The position numbers were made by a program, and so were the translations under genes. Below, piece after piece: positions 34,498 through 43,022 of a DNA stretch of 64,000 nt. Origin of the DNA: CAYPAV01 sp964408805 (GTDB taxonomy: Bacteria > Pseudomonadota > Alphaproteobacteria > UBA8366); assembly GCA_964408805.1 (NCBI GenBank), contig CAYPAV010000012.1, forward strand, positions 62,001-126,000, read 5' to 3'. How positions within the stretch are numbered: position 1 is the first letter of the stretch; every line of letters starts with the position of its first letter. The notes under the pieces are model-generated. The model was not told where the DNA came from. It searched no databases and saw only the letters and a list, made by a program, of their open reading frames with translations.

Positions 34498-36080
34498 ATG
34501 CCGACACGTAAAATTCAAGGTTGGGGCTACGAGGAGGAGAGTCTGACGGCGGAGGAAAACCGCGAGAACGAGGCCTTCTGGGGTCCCTTTCTCGGCGTCG
34601 ACGGCTTCGACGCCACACCCTTCGTCACACTGGACGAGATCGAGCTCCGCACCTCCCGTGTGACGCCGCCGGCGAGCCTCGCCGCGATTTGCAGCGACGA
34701 TAAGCGCGAGCGCGTCACCCACACCTATGGCTGCTCGTTCCACGACAATGCGCGCGCCTTCGCCCGTGATTTCACCAACCCGCCGGATTGGGTGGTGCTG
34801 CCGCGGGACGAAGCCGACGTCGCCGCCCTTCTCGACTGGTGCGCCTCGGCCGGGATCGCCGCGGTTCCCTTCGGCGGCGGGACAAGCGTGGTTGACGGCG
34901 TCGAAATGCCGGCGGGAGCGGACAACGGCGCCATCTCGATCGACCTTCGCCATCTTGACCAGGTGCTGGAAGTGGACGAGACCTCGCGGGCGGCGCGGAT
35001 CCAGGGTGGGGTGTTGGGTCCGCATCTCGAATCCCAACTCAAGCCGCACGGCCTCAGTCTTCGCCACTACATGCAGTCATTTCCGATGTCGAGTTTCGGC
35101 GGCTGAATCGCGACCCGCTCGGCGGGCCATTTCGCCACCGTCTACACCCATATCGACGACATGATCGAAAGCATCCGCATGGTGACGCCATCGGGGGCGA
35201 CCGAAAGCTTTCGCCTTCCGGGTTCCGGCGCCGGGCCCAGCCCGGATCGGATGCTGCTCGGCTCCGAAGGCACGCTCGGCATCATCACCGAGGCCTGGAC
35301 GCGACTTCATGCACGTCCGACCCACCGGGCCGCCGCCTCGGTCCGCTTCGACGATTTCTACCGCGCTGCCGAAGCCGTGCGGCGGTCACCCAATCCGGAC
35401 TATTCCCGGCCAATTGCCGGCTGATCGACGGGAACGAGACCAAGATGTCGGGCGCCAGCGAGGCCGGCGAAAGCCTAATGGTGCTGTCGTTCGAATCGGC
35501 TGATCATCCGGTCGACCACTGGCTCGACCGGGCGCTCGAGATCGCCGCCGATCTCGGCGGGCGAGCCGAGCGGGAGGGCGACGAGGCAGCGAGGCGCGGC
35601 GGCGATGCCGGGCGCTGGCGCAGCTATTTCATCCGGGCCCCCTATTACCGCGAGTTCTTCACCGGCCGCGCCATTCTGAACGAGACCTTCGAGACCTCGA
35701 TCACCTGGGACCGCTTTCCCGATTTCCACGAAAAGGTCACGGCCGAGACCAAGCGCGTCATTCAAGAAGTGACCGGCATGGCGGGCTTCGTCTCGTGCCG
35801 GTTTACTCATGTTTATCCGGACGGTCCCGCTCCCTATTTCACTTGGCGGACATTGGGGTCGAAGGAGAAACTGATCGAGCAGTACGACGCCATCAAGGGG
35901 GCGACGGCGGAGATCGTCTGGAAGCTCGGCGGCACCGTGACCCATCACCACGCGGTCGGCCGTCTGCACCGCCCCTGGTACGACAAACAGCGCCCAGACC
36001 TTTTCGCCACCGCCTACAAGGCGGCGAAAGACGCCGTCGACCCGAACGGCATCATGAACCCCGGCGTATTGTTCGATTGA
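34498..36080 (+). pseudogene. FAD-linked oxidase (alkylglycerone-phosphate synthase-like), broken
   Basis: GAGGGAGACC precedes the ATG at 34498. The first part contains the FAD-binding region (PDWVVLPRDEADVAALL, VPFGGGTSVVDG) and stops at TGA 35104-35106 in SFGG-stop-IATRSAGHFAT. Homologues of this family read SFGGW at this place, so the TGA sits at a tryptophan codon. The frame then goes on (LLGSEGTLGIITEAW) until about 35395, where a base is lost: reading on one base out of phase gives GLFPANCRLIDGNETK and a normal C-terminus to 36080. The total length is one base short of 528 codons, the usual size. As written it cannot make a full protein; assembly error is the alternative. Confidence 0.85.
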
Positions 36081-36093
36081 CTTTGGAGCCGGC

Positions 36094-36456
36094 ATGACCA
36101 TCGAACGCATCGACATCAACCAGCCGCCAGGCGGCCCGCTCAAGAGCGGGTGTGTCGCTCATGGCGATTGGGTCTTTCTCGGCGGTGTTACGGCGCGCGA
36201 CCTCGCGGGCGACGCCGCGGCCCAAACAGCAGAGGTCTTGGCGATCATCGAGGGCTATCTCGGGGCCGCGGGGACAGACAAATCGAAAGTTTTGACGGCT
36301 CAAATATGGGTCCGGGACATGGCCGATTTCCAGGCGATGACGGCGGTCTGGAACGATTGGGTGGATGCCGAGGCGCCGCCGGCCCGCGCCTGCGTCAGCG
36401 CCGAACTCTATCATCCGGACGCCCTCGTCGAGATCATGGTGACGGCGACCCGATGA
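36094..36456 (+). CDS. RidA family protein
   Basis: The 120-residue protein is a RidA/YjgF fold enamine/imine deaminase-like protein. It contains the family hallmark near the C-terminus: ARACVSAELYHPDALVEI with the catalytic Arg and Glu. RidA proteins hydrolyse reactive 2-aminoacrylate-type intermediates, or act on related imines within catabolic pathways. It follows the broken FAD-linked oxidase by 13 bases; the next RidA gene starts within its stop codon. The N-terminal half is close to its neighbour, indicating tandem duplication. Confidence 0.92.
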   Translation: MTIERIDINQPPGGPLKSGCVAHGDWVFLGGVTARDLAGDAAAQTAEVLAIIEGYLGAAGTDKSKVLTAQIWVRDMADFQAMTAVWNDWVDAEAPPARACVSAELYHPDALVEIMVTATR

Positions 36457-36812
36457 CGATCGACCGCTATGCCGTCATCAACGCGCCGGGACGGCCGGTG
36501 ATGAGCCTCGGTATCGCCACGGGTGATTGGTTCACCTTCTGCACCACCGCGACCAACCGCCCGGCCGATATCAAAGACCAGACCCGCCAGGTGCTCACCG
36601 CCTTCGATCGCTACCTGGCCGAGGCGGGAACGGACAAATCAAAGCTGCTGACGGCCCAGGTCTGGCTCCGCCACATGGCGGATTACGAAGCGATGAACGA
36701 GGTCTGGAACGCCTGGGTCGATCCCGAAAATCCACCGACCCGCGCCTGCGCCCGCGCCGACATGGCGCGCCCGGACACCTTGGTGGAAATTCGCATTACG
36801 GCGGCGCGCTAA
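36453..36812 (+). CDS. RidA family protein (tandem copy)
   Basis: This 119-residue second RidA-like protein has TRACARADMARPDTLVEI as the signature block and shares AGTDKSK, LTAQ and MADY/F blocks with its upstream neighbour. The start overlaps the preceding stop as ATGA. Two adjacent copies suggest that they form a heterotrimer or act on two related imine intermediates. Its stop overlaps the convergent amidase stop by 4 bases. Confidence 0.92.
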   Translation: MTIDRYAVINAPGRPVMSLGIATGDWFTFCTTATNRPADIKDQTRQVLTAFDRYLAEAGTDKSKLLTAQVWLRHMADYEAMNEVWNAWVDPENPPTRACARADMARPDTLVEIRITAAR

Positions 36813-38233
36813 TCCGTCCAGCTCAAATCCGGGTGCCGCGAACGCCAATCCGTCGCCTGCTCGTAAGCCTGCCCGGCACGCAACACCAGTGCCTCGTCAA
36901 ACGGCTTGGCGTTGAGCAGAAGGCCGATCGGCAAGCCCTTCTCGGTGAACCCGCAAGGGAGCGAGAGGCCACACAGGTCGAGCTTGTTGCCGATGCTGGT
37001 ATTGGCGAGATATTTCTGCGCGTAGGCGAGATAGCTCTCCAGCGTTTCGTCCACCACCTCGACCGGCAGCGCGGGAATGGGGGTCGTTGGGGTCAACAGA
37101 ACATCGACGTCGCGGAGCGTTTCCTTCTGGGACTCGCGAAGGGCCGCCAGTTCCTGCAGCGCCTTCGCATAATCGACGCCGGTCAGCGCCAAATCGGCGA
37201 CCAACCGCGGCCCGACCACCGGGTCCATCTGGTCCGCCATGGTCTTGATGCGCTCTTCGTGGATGACGCAGGCCTCGACGCCAATCACCGTCATGCCCGT
37301 TGATCTGGCCGTTGTCGCCTCCGGAAAGGGGACGTTCTCGACCTGTGCCCCCAGATCACGGAAAATGTCCGCCGCCGCTTGCATGGCCGCTTCGACCTCG
37401 GGATCGAGATCGTCATAGAACGCGTCTTGCGGAATCCCGACGCGGAGGCCCTTGGCGCCGGCATGAAGGCTCGCCATGACGTCTTCCGGCCGGATGCCGA
37501 TGGTGCTGGGATCGGCGGCATCCTCGCCTTGCAGAAGCTGGTAGACGATCGCCGCGTCCTCGGTCGAGCGCACCAGCGGCCCCACCGAATCCAAGGTCCA
37601 GCTCAACGGGAAAACGCCGTGCCGGCTGATCCGGCCGACCGTCGTCTTCAACCCAACGACACCGCACAACCCGGCGGGCGCCCGCACCGAGCCGCCGGTG
37701 TCGGAGCCAAGACCCATCGGCGCCATGCCGGCGGCGACCGCCACCGCGGTCCCGGCACTGGAACCGCCGGGCACGTGATGGGTCTGGTGCCAGGGATTGT
37801 GTGGCGTCCCCTGAATATGGTTGATGCCGACGATGCCGCGCGCGAATTCGACCGTGATGGTCTTGCCAAGCGCGATCATGCCCGCCTCCGCGAGCCGCTG
37901 CGTCACCCGGCTGTCCGCATCCGCGATATTATCGGCCATGGTCGCCGAGCCGGCGGTGGTCGGCAGTCCCGCCACGTCGTAAAGATCCTTCACGGCATAG
38001 GGAATGCCATGCAAGGGGCCCAGATAAGTTCCCGCCGCAATCTGCGCCTCGGCCGCCTTGGCGACATCGAGTGCGCGCTCCACCGTCAGCAGGTTGAAGG
38101 CATGAAGCGGGCCATTGAGGCGTTCGAGCCGCGCGACCAGATGCTCGGTCAGGGCGACGGGCGAAAGGGCGCCCGACTTGATGTCACCCGCGAGTTCGGT
38201 GATGGTTCGATAATGGAGCGGTGTCTCGGTCAT
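36809..38233 (-). CDS. amidase (amidase signature family)
   Basis: This 474-residue amidase has the complete Ser-cisSer-Lys triad: Lys82 in YAVKDLYDV, the cis-Ser at 158/159 in PGGSSAGTA and the nucleophile Ser182 in GSDTGGSVRAPAG. It belongs to the family of GatA, urea amidolyase allophanate hydrolase and broad-range amidases. GatA itself is less likely because no gatB/gatC is present. It follows the TauD-like gene in a minus-strand group with an SDR. Confidence 0.93.
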   Translation of the reverse strand: MTETPLHYRTITELAGDIKSGALSPVALTEHLVARLERLNGPLHAFNLLTVERALDVAKAAEAQIAAGTYLGPLHGIPYAVKDLYDVAGLPTTAGSATMADNIADADSRVTQRLAEAGMIALGKTITVEFARGIVGINHIQGTPHNPWHQTHHVPGGSSAGTAVAVAAGMAPMGLGSDTGGSVRAPAGLCGVVGLKTTVGRISRHGVFPLSWTLDSVGPLVRSTEDAAIVYQLLQGEDAADPSTIGIRPEDVMASLHAGAKGLRVGIPQDAFYDDLDPEVEAAMQAAADIFRDLGAQVENVPFPEATTARSTGMTVIGVEACVIHEERIKTMADQMDPVVGPRLVADLALTGVDYAKALQELAALRESQKETLRDVDVLLTPTTPIPALPVEVVDETLESYLAYAQKYLANTSIGNKLDLCGLSLPCGFTEKGLPIGLLLNAKPFDEALVLRAGQAYEQATDWRSRHPDLSWTD

Positions 38234-38251
38234 GTCTCCTGTCCTTCCCTG

Positions 38252-39259
38252 TCAGAGCCAGCTCTTGCTTTCGCCCTCGTATTCGGGTCCGGCGTTACCG
38301 CTCACCGTGGTCCGCCACATGCGCCGCTGGTGGTTGTCCGCATCGAACCAGGTCGCCGCATGGATGGAGGTCCGATTGTCGTAAATCACCAGATCCCCGG
38401 CCGCCCATTCGTGAGCGTAGGTGAATTCGGGGCGCGTGTAATGCGTCATCAATTCATAGAGCAGCTTGGCGCCCTCGCCGTCCGGCCCCGGCTCTAGCCC
38501 GACGAAGGGACCCTCGACCCAATCCATCTGCCCCCCTTCGCAGAGGAACAGCGCCCGCTTTCCGGTCACCGGATGAACCCGCACCACGGGCTGTTGCTGG
38601 TTCTGTTCATGATCTTCGAGCGGCCGCGCGGTCTCGCCGGCGCGGACGGCGGCTTCGGAGCGGCCAGTGCCCGGTTTGACGTGAATGCCCATCAACCCGT
38701 CGACGCGAGCCTTCATCGCGGGCGACAAGGCCTCGTAAGCGGCAATACCATCGGCGTAAAGTGTCTGCGCCTGATGCCTGGGCGCCGGGATCATGGCGTA
38801 GAACAGCGAGACATCGGGCGGCGGGCGGCGATAGCTCTGGTCGGTATGCCAGCCGCGGCGATGAGAAAACTGGATCGGCAGCCCGCCGTCCGCGGTCAGC
38901 GCAGGTTCCGGGCGCGGCGGCGGAAACCGGTCGGCGGGCGGGATGTTAGAGACCATGAAGATCTCGGGCTCGGTCTCGTGAATGTTCTGCGGCGCCATGT
39001 GCGTTTCGTGATAATTCTCGACCTCGCTGCCGAACAATCGGCTGAGCCGGACCAGGAGTTCGGGCGCCTCGGTGATCTCCGACATGCCGTGTATCACCAT
39101 CAACCCCTGGGCAGTGTCGAGCGCCTTGGGCAATGCGTCGGGCACCGCTTCCGCCGCGGCGACCACCGCTCTCGCGCCGACCGCACCCGGAAAGGAGACG
39201 ACCGCGCCAAAATTGGCGCCCGGCAACGGCGCCGTGGTGAGTTCCCTATCCGTTGACAC
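38252..39259 (-). CDS. TauD/TfdA family dioxygenase
   Basis: The 335-residue Fe(II)/2-oxoglutarate dioxygenase has the facial-triad HxD in RRGWHTDQSYRRPPPD and a distal His in TSIHAATWF with an Arg-rich end HQRRMWRTT. It is longer than the TauD-like protein at 26072 and only distantly related. Members act on taurine, sulfonates, 2,4-D or quaternary amines. The amidase start lies 18 bases downstream and the SDR stop is 13 bases upstream, consistent with one operon. Confidence 0.9.
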   Translation of the reverse strand: MSTDRELTTAPLPGANFGAVVSFPGAVGARAVVAAAEAVPDALPKALDTAQGLMVIHGMSEITEAPELLVRLSRLFGSEVENYHETHMAPQNIHETEPEIFMVSNIPPADRFPPPRPEPALTADGGLPIQFSHRRGWHTDQSYRRPPPDVSLFYAMIPAPRHQAQTLYADGIAAYEALSPAMKARVDGLMGIHVKPGTGRSEAAVRAGETARPLEDHEQNQQQPVVRVHPVTGKRALFLCEGGQMDWVEGPFVGLEPGPDGEGAKLLYELMTHYTRPEFTYAHEWAAGDLVIYDNRTSIHAATWFDADNHQRRMWRTTVSGNAGPEYEGESKSWL

Positions 39260-39272
39260 GCTATCCCCCTCC

Positions 39273-40049
39273 TCAGGCCATCAGGCGGCCGCCGTTCACA
39301 TCCATGATCGAGCCGGTGATATAGCTCGCATCTTCCGAGGCGAGGAAGAGGATGGCAGCAGCGATCTCCTCCGGCGCCGCGGCCCGGCGAAGCGGGATTT
39401 CGTCGAGCCGCCGCGCGAGATCCTCGGGCGCCAGCGCATCGTAGCGCGCCTTCACCCGATCCGTATAAACGACCCCCGGCGCCACGGCGTTGACCGTGAT
39501 CCCGTTCGGCCCCTCCTCGTAGGCGAGCTTGCGGGTGAAGCCCATGATTGCCGCTTTCGTGGTCGAATAATGCAAGTTCGAGATCGAGCTAACGCCGCGC
39601 CCCGCAAGCGAGGACAGGTTGACGATCCGCCCCGCGCCCCGCGCACGCATGCCCGGCAAGACGGCGCGGGTCACGAGGAAAGCGCTGGTCACGTTGACCG
39701 CCATGAAGCTTTCCCACTCCTCCAAGCTGGTTTCCTCGATCGGCCGGGGATTGGCGCCGAAGCCGACGTCATTGACCAAGATATCTGCGGGACCGAACTC
39801 GTTCTCCGCGCGGGCCGCGGCAGCCGCGACGTCATCCTCGTTGGTAACATCGGCGGAGATATAAAGCAGCCGATTGTCCCCTTCGCCCACCTCGGCGCGA
39901 AGCGATGCGGCGAATTCGCTGTCCTCGCCCTCCTTGTCGAGCACCGCGAGACGCCCGCCCTCGGCGAGAAACCGCACCGAACTGGCCCGGCCGATCCCTT
40001 TCGCCCCACCGGTGATGATGCCCGTCTTGCCCTCGAATCGCCGCTCCAT
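39273..40049 (-). CDS. SDR family oxidoreductase
   Basis: This 258-residue classical SDR has GIITGGAKGIGRAS, LVNDVGFGANP (in place of NNAG), catalytic Ser in NLSSLAGRG and the YSTTK pair. AVLDKEGE after strand two favours NAD. ATG at 40049 is chosen over an upstream ATG at 40097 because AAAGG precedes it and the protein then begins at the Rossmann fold. It heads the group with the dioxygenase and amidase. Confidence 0.9.
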   Translation of the reverse strand: MERRFEGKTGIITGGAKGIGRASSVRFLAEGGRLAVLDKEGEDSEFAASLRAEVGEGDNRLLYISADVTNEDDVAAAAARAENEFGPADILVNDVGFGANPRPIEETSLEEWESFMAVNVTSAFLVTRAVLPGMRARGAGRIVNLSSLAGRGVSSISNLHYSTTKAAIMGFTRKLAYEEGPNGITVNAVAPGVVYTDRVKARYDALAPEDLARRLDEIPLRRAAAPEEIAAAILFLASEDASYITGSIMDVNGGRLMA

Positions 40050-40192
40050 CCCGTACCTTTCTTCTTCTTTCAACTGACCGCAAACCCTATAGGCCAATTA
40101 GCCCGCGCCATCGGCCCCGCCACCACCACGCTTCGACAGACGGTTTCCCGCCTGTTAGGATGCGAACGAGTTATATCCAAAGAGGCCACGTC

Positions 40193-41134
40193 ATGTCGCA
40201 TCCGAAGGTCGAAGGCTCCTTCGTCGCCCTGATCACCCCGTTCAACAAGGACGGTTCGATCGATTTCGAAGGATTCCGCAGTTTGCTGAGTTTCCATGAG
40301 GAGAACGGCACCAGCGCCGTCCTGATCATGGGCTCGACGGGAGAGGTCTCGATGCTGAGCGCGGAGGAACGCCGCGCCATCGTCGAAGGGACGGTGAAGC
40401 ACAAATCCGACCGGATGAAGTTCTATTATGGCTGTACGGGCCCGCATACGGAATCGACCATCGACTACGTGCAACACGCGGCGGCCGCGGGCGCGGATGG
40501 TGCCATCATCGCCGCACCCGCCTATATCTGCGCCTCGAACGAGGACATCGTTCGATATTGCCTCGACGTCGCCGATGCGAGCCCGATGCCGCTTGGCTTC
40601 TACAACAACCCGCCTCGGGTCGGCACCGACCTAGGGACCGAGGATATTCTCCGTATCGCCGAGCATCCGAATTTCACGGTGCTGAAGGAATCGACGACCC
40701 GCGTCGCCCAGATCGCCCAGTTGTGCCGGGCCAAGCCCGACATGTCGCTGATGTGCTGTTGCGCGCCGGGTCTGGGGTTGGTAGTGCCGCTGATGGCGCT
40801 TGGCGGGCACGGTACGGCGAACATGACCGGCAACATCATCCCGCAAGAGATGGCGGTGATCTCCAAGCCCTGGGCCGATGACGGCGACGCCTTCGCCTGC
40901 CGCGAAGCCTGGCTCCGCAACCTGCCGATGCTGCATTTCGCCTATTCCGCCATCAACCCGGTGGCGACGAAATCGCTGATGCGGGCGCTTGGGATGCCGG
41001 CCGGCCCCCTGCGGAAGCCGCTCACCGGTCTCGATCCGGCGGCGCTGCAGAAGGGTCTCGACATCGCCCGCGATCTCGAACTGGACAAGACTTACGGCTA
41101 TACGATCAAGCCGGCCCTGCTCGCCGCGGAATAG
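40193..41134 (+). CDS. DapA-like (dihydrodipicolinate synthase family) aldolase
   Basis: This 313-residue (beta/alpha)8 class I aldolase has the GSTGEVSML block (48-56), the catalytic Tyr in GFYNNP (Tyr137) and the Schiff-base Lys in TVLKEST (Lys165). AAAGAGG sets the start at ATG 40193. The family includes DapA, N-acetylneuraminate lyase and 2-keto-3-deoxy-acid aldolases; with no lysine genes around, a pyruvate-dependent catabolic aldolase or dehydratase is more likely than lysine synthesis. It is convergent with the dehydratase small subunit. Confidence 0.92.
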   Translation: MSHPKVEGSFVALITPFNKDGSIDFEGFRSLLSFHEENGTSAVLIMGSTGEVSMLSAEERRAIVEGTVKHKSDRMKFYYGCTGPHTESTIDYVQHAAAAGADGAIIAAPAYICASNEDIVRYCLDVADASPMPLGFYNNPPRVGTDLGTEDILRIAEHPNFTVLKESTTRVAQIAQLCRAKPDMSLMCCCAPGLGLVVPLMALGGHGTANMTGNIIPQEMAVISKPWADDGDAFACREAWLRNLPMLHFAYSAINPVATKSLMRALGMPAGPLRKPLTGLDPAALQKGLDIARDLELDKTYGYTIKPALLAAE

Positions 41135-41147
41135 CTGAAATCCGCGG

Positions 41148-41660
41148 CTAGGCGGTCTCGGGGTTCGGGGCCGCCAGCAAGCCCTTCGATTCCATCAGCG
41201 GATAGATCCCGCCCGCATTCATCACATCGAACAGCATGTCGGGGAAGCGCTTGCCTTGCAGGACCTGACCCGTCCGCGCGTTTCGAACCGTGAACTGGCC
41301 GAATTCGACGATCGCCACGTCGCCCTCCTCGAAGGCCTCCGAGATACCGGGGCATTCGATCGCATGGAGACCGTAATTGACGCAGTTCCGGAAGAAGAGC
41401 CCGTTGATCGATTCCGCAACCACGCAGCTAACACCGCACACCTTCAAGGACCGCGCCGCGGGCCGGCCCGACCCGGTTCCAAAATTATGCCCGCCGATAA
41501 TGATATCGCCCTCGGCGACCTCGTCGACCCAGCCCGGCCGATTGGCGCGAAAAGCGTATTTCGGTTGTTCGTCGAAAGGCATCAGCATGACCGGACCTGG
41601 CAGGATCAAGTCGGTGTTGATGTGATCGCCGAACTTCCAGGTTTTTCCTTCCATTTGCAT
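41148..41660 (-). CDS. aconitase-family dehydratase small subunit (LeuD-like)
   Basis: The 170-residue swivel domain has GKTWKFGDHINTDLILPG-type start (core DHINTDLI) and GHNFGTGSGRPAARSLK, with a Gly-Arg-Pro stretch where LeuD proteins have SSRE. It is the C-terminal-domain subunit of a two-subunit aconitase-like hydro-lyase such as 3-isopropylmalate or 2,3-dimethylmalate dehydratase. The large-subunit gene lies 12 bases upstream. The lack of leuA and leuB around argues against leucine synthesis. Confidence 0.9.
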   Translation of the reverse strand: MQMEGKTWKFGDHINTDLILPGPVMLMPFDEQPKYAFRANRPGWVDEVAEGDIIIGGHNFGTGSGRPAARSLKVCGVSCVVAESINGLFFRNCVNYGLHAIECPGISEAFEEGDVAIVEFGQFTVRNARTGQVLQGKRFPDMLFDVMNAGGIYPLMESKGLLAAPNPETA

Positions 41661-41672
41661 GGCCGTGCCTCC

Positions 41673-42926
41673 CTACATCAATTCCCGGGGATCGGTCAGG
41701 CGTCCCCGGATCGCGGTTGCGGCCACCGTTGCCGGCGAAGCGAGAAAGATCGCCGCCTCCAGGCTGCCCATCCGGCCCTTGAAGTTTCGCGTGCTGGCGG
41801 TGACGCATTTCTCGCCCGGCGCCAGAATACCGTTGCTGTAGCCGCAACACGCCCCGCAGGTCGAATTGGTGACCACGGCGCCCGCCTCCATCAAGGTTTG
41901 AACGTAGCCGAGGCGCATCGCGTCCAGGAAGATCGCCTGCGAGCCCGGCGTGACGATGAAGCGCGTATCGGCCGCGACCTTCCGGCCCTCGACGATGCGC
42001 GCCGCCATCTCCAGATCGTCGAGCGTGCCGTTGGCGCAGGACCCGATAAAGGCCTGGTCGATATGGTCGTCCTCGGCCTCGGCCACCGGCCGGGCATTCT
42101 CGACGATGGTGTCGGGATAGGCGACCAGGGGCTCGATCGAGTTGAGATCGATCCCGCGCCGGTCGGCATAGACCGCATCCTCGTCGGCGAACTGGGCCTC
42201 GAACTCGGCCGCCGGATTGCGCTCCCGGACGAATTCCCGGCAAAGCTCGTCGGCTTCGAAGACGGCGAACTCGGCGCTGATCTCGGCGCACATCGTCGCC
42301 AGTGTGCGGCGGGCATTGATGCTCATCTTGGAGGCGCCCTCGCCAACGAATTCGAGGTTCCGCATGGCATGCTCGCCCCATTCATTCGCGATATGAAGAA
42401 TAATGTCCTTCCCATTGAGATAAGACGACAATTCGCCCGTCATTTCATAGCGAATTGACTCCGCGACGGGAAACCAGGTCTGGCCGGTGGCGCAGATGTA
42501 GCTCATCTCCGGATGGCCCAGGCCGCGCGCCGCGCAATTGAAGGCGCCCGCACTGCAGGTATGGGAATCGACGCAGGCCAGCACCGTGCCCGGCAACGCG
42601 TAGCCGTGATCCGCGACCAGCTGATGGCAGATCCCCAGACCATGGTTGATGTCGTGGAACCGGGTGATGCCTTGCTTTTCCGCGAAGCGCCGCGCCGCCT
42701 TATGCATGCTGGCGCGAAGAGTGCTGTCGGCGGGCGCGATATGATCCAGCATGATGACGATCTTGTCGGGATCCCAGACCCGTTCCGGCTCGCGCATCCG
42801 GTTGTGCATGAAGTTCTGGTCGATCACCACCGCCGTCTCGACCGCAACCGTGACCACATCGCCGGGCGCCACCTTGTCCGACCCGGCGGCGCGGGCGAGA
42901 ATCTTTTCCACCATCGTCATGCCCAT
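41673..42926 (-). CDS. aconitase-family dehydratase large subunit (LeuC-like)
   Basis: The 417-residue subunit has the [4Fe-4S] cysteines in GSCANGT and NSTCGACCGYS and the substrate-site motifs DSHTCSAGAF and TVGPD-like elements. It forms the catalytic part of a dehydratase of the isopropylmalate/homoaconitate group. The divergent neighbour at 43023 is a lyase of the isocitrate lyase/PEP mutase family. This three-gene layout matches that reported for 2,3-dimethylmalate dehydratase and lyase in nicotinate-fermenting clostridia, so a methyl-branched dicarboxylic acid is a good candidate substrate. Confidence 0.9.
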   Translation of the reverse strand: MGMTMVEKILARAAGSDKVAPGDVVTVAVETAVVIDQNFMHNRMREPERVWDPDKIVIMLDHIAPADSTLRASMHKAARRFAEKQGITRFHDINHGLGICHQLVADHGYALPGTVLACVDSHTCSAGAFNCAARGLGHPEMSYICATGQTWFPVAESIRYEMTGELSSYLNGKDIILHIANEWGEHAMRNLEFVGEGASKMSINARRTLATMCAEISAEFAVFEADELCREFVRERNPAAEFEAQFADEDAVYADRRGIDLNSIEPLVAYPDTIVENARPVAEAEDDHIDQAFIGSCANGTLDDLEMAARIVEGRKVAADTRFIVTPGSQAIFLDAMRLGYVQTLMEAGAVVTNSTCGACCGYSNGILAPGEKCVTASTRNFKGRMGSLEAAIFLASPATVAATAIRGRLTDPRELM

Positions 42927-43022
42927 CGCGGCATTCTCCTTCGTTTGTCATCCATATAGCCCGGCCGGATGGCAGGCCTATCTGGATGCAGGACTCCGAA
43001 ATTGCCGGGAAAAGAGGACGCC

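Noticed and set aside
35104..35106. TGA read as tryptophan (alternative genetic code)
   Set aside because: TGA at a Trp position was tempting, but many genes in the window end at TGA, including ATGA-type overlaps, and the other two internal TGAs do not lie at conserved Trp positions.
41148..42926. Leucine biosynthesis leuCD
   Set aside because: No leuA or leuB nearby, the small subunit has GSGRPAA in place of GSSRE, and the divergent lyase fits a degradative module better.
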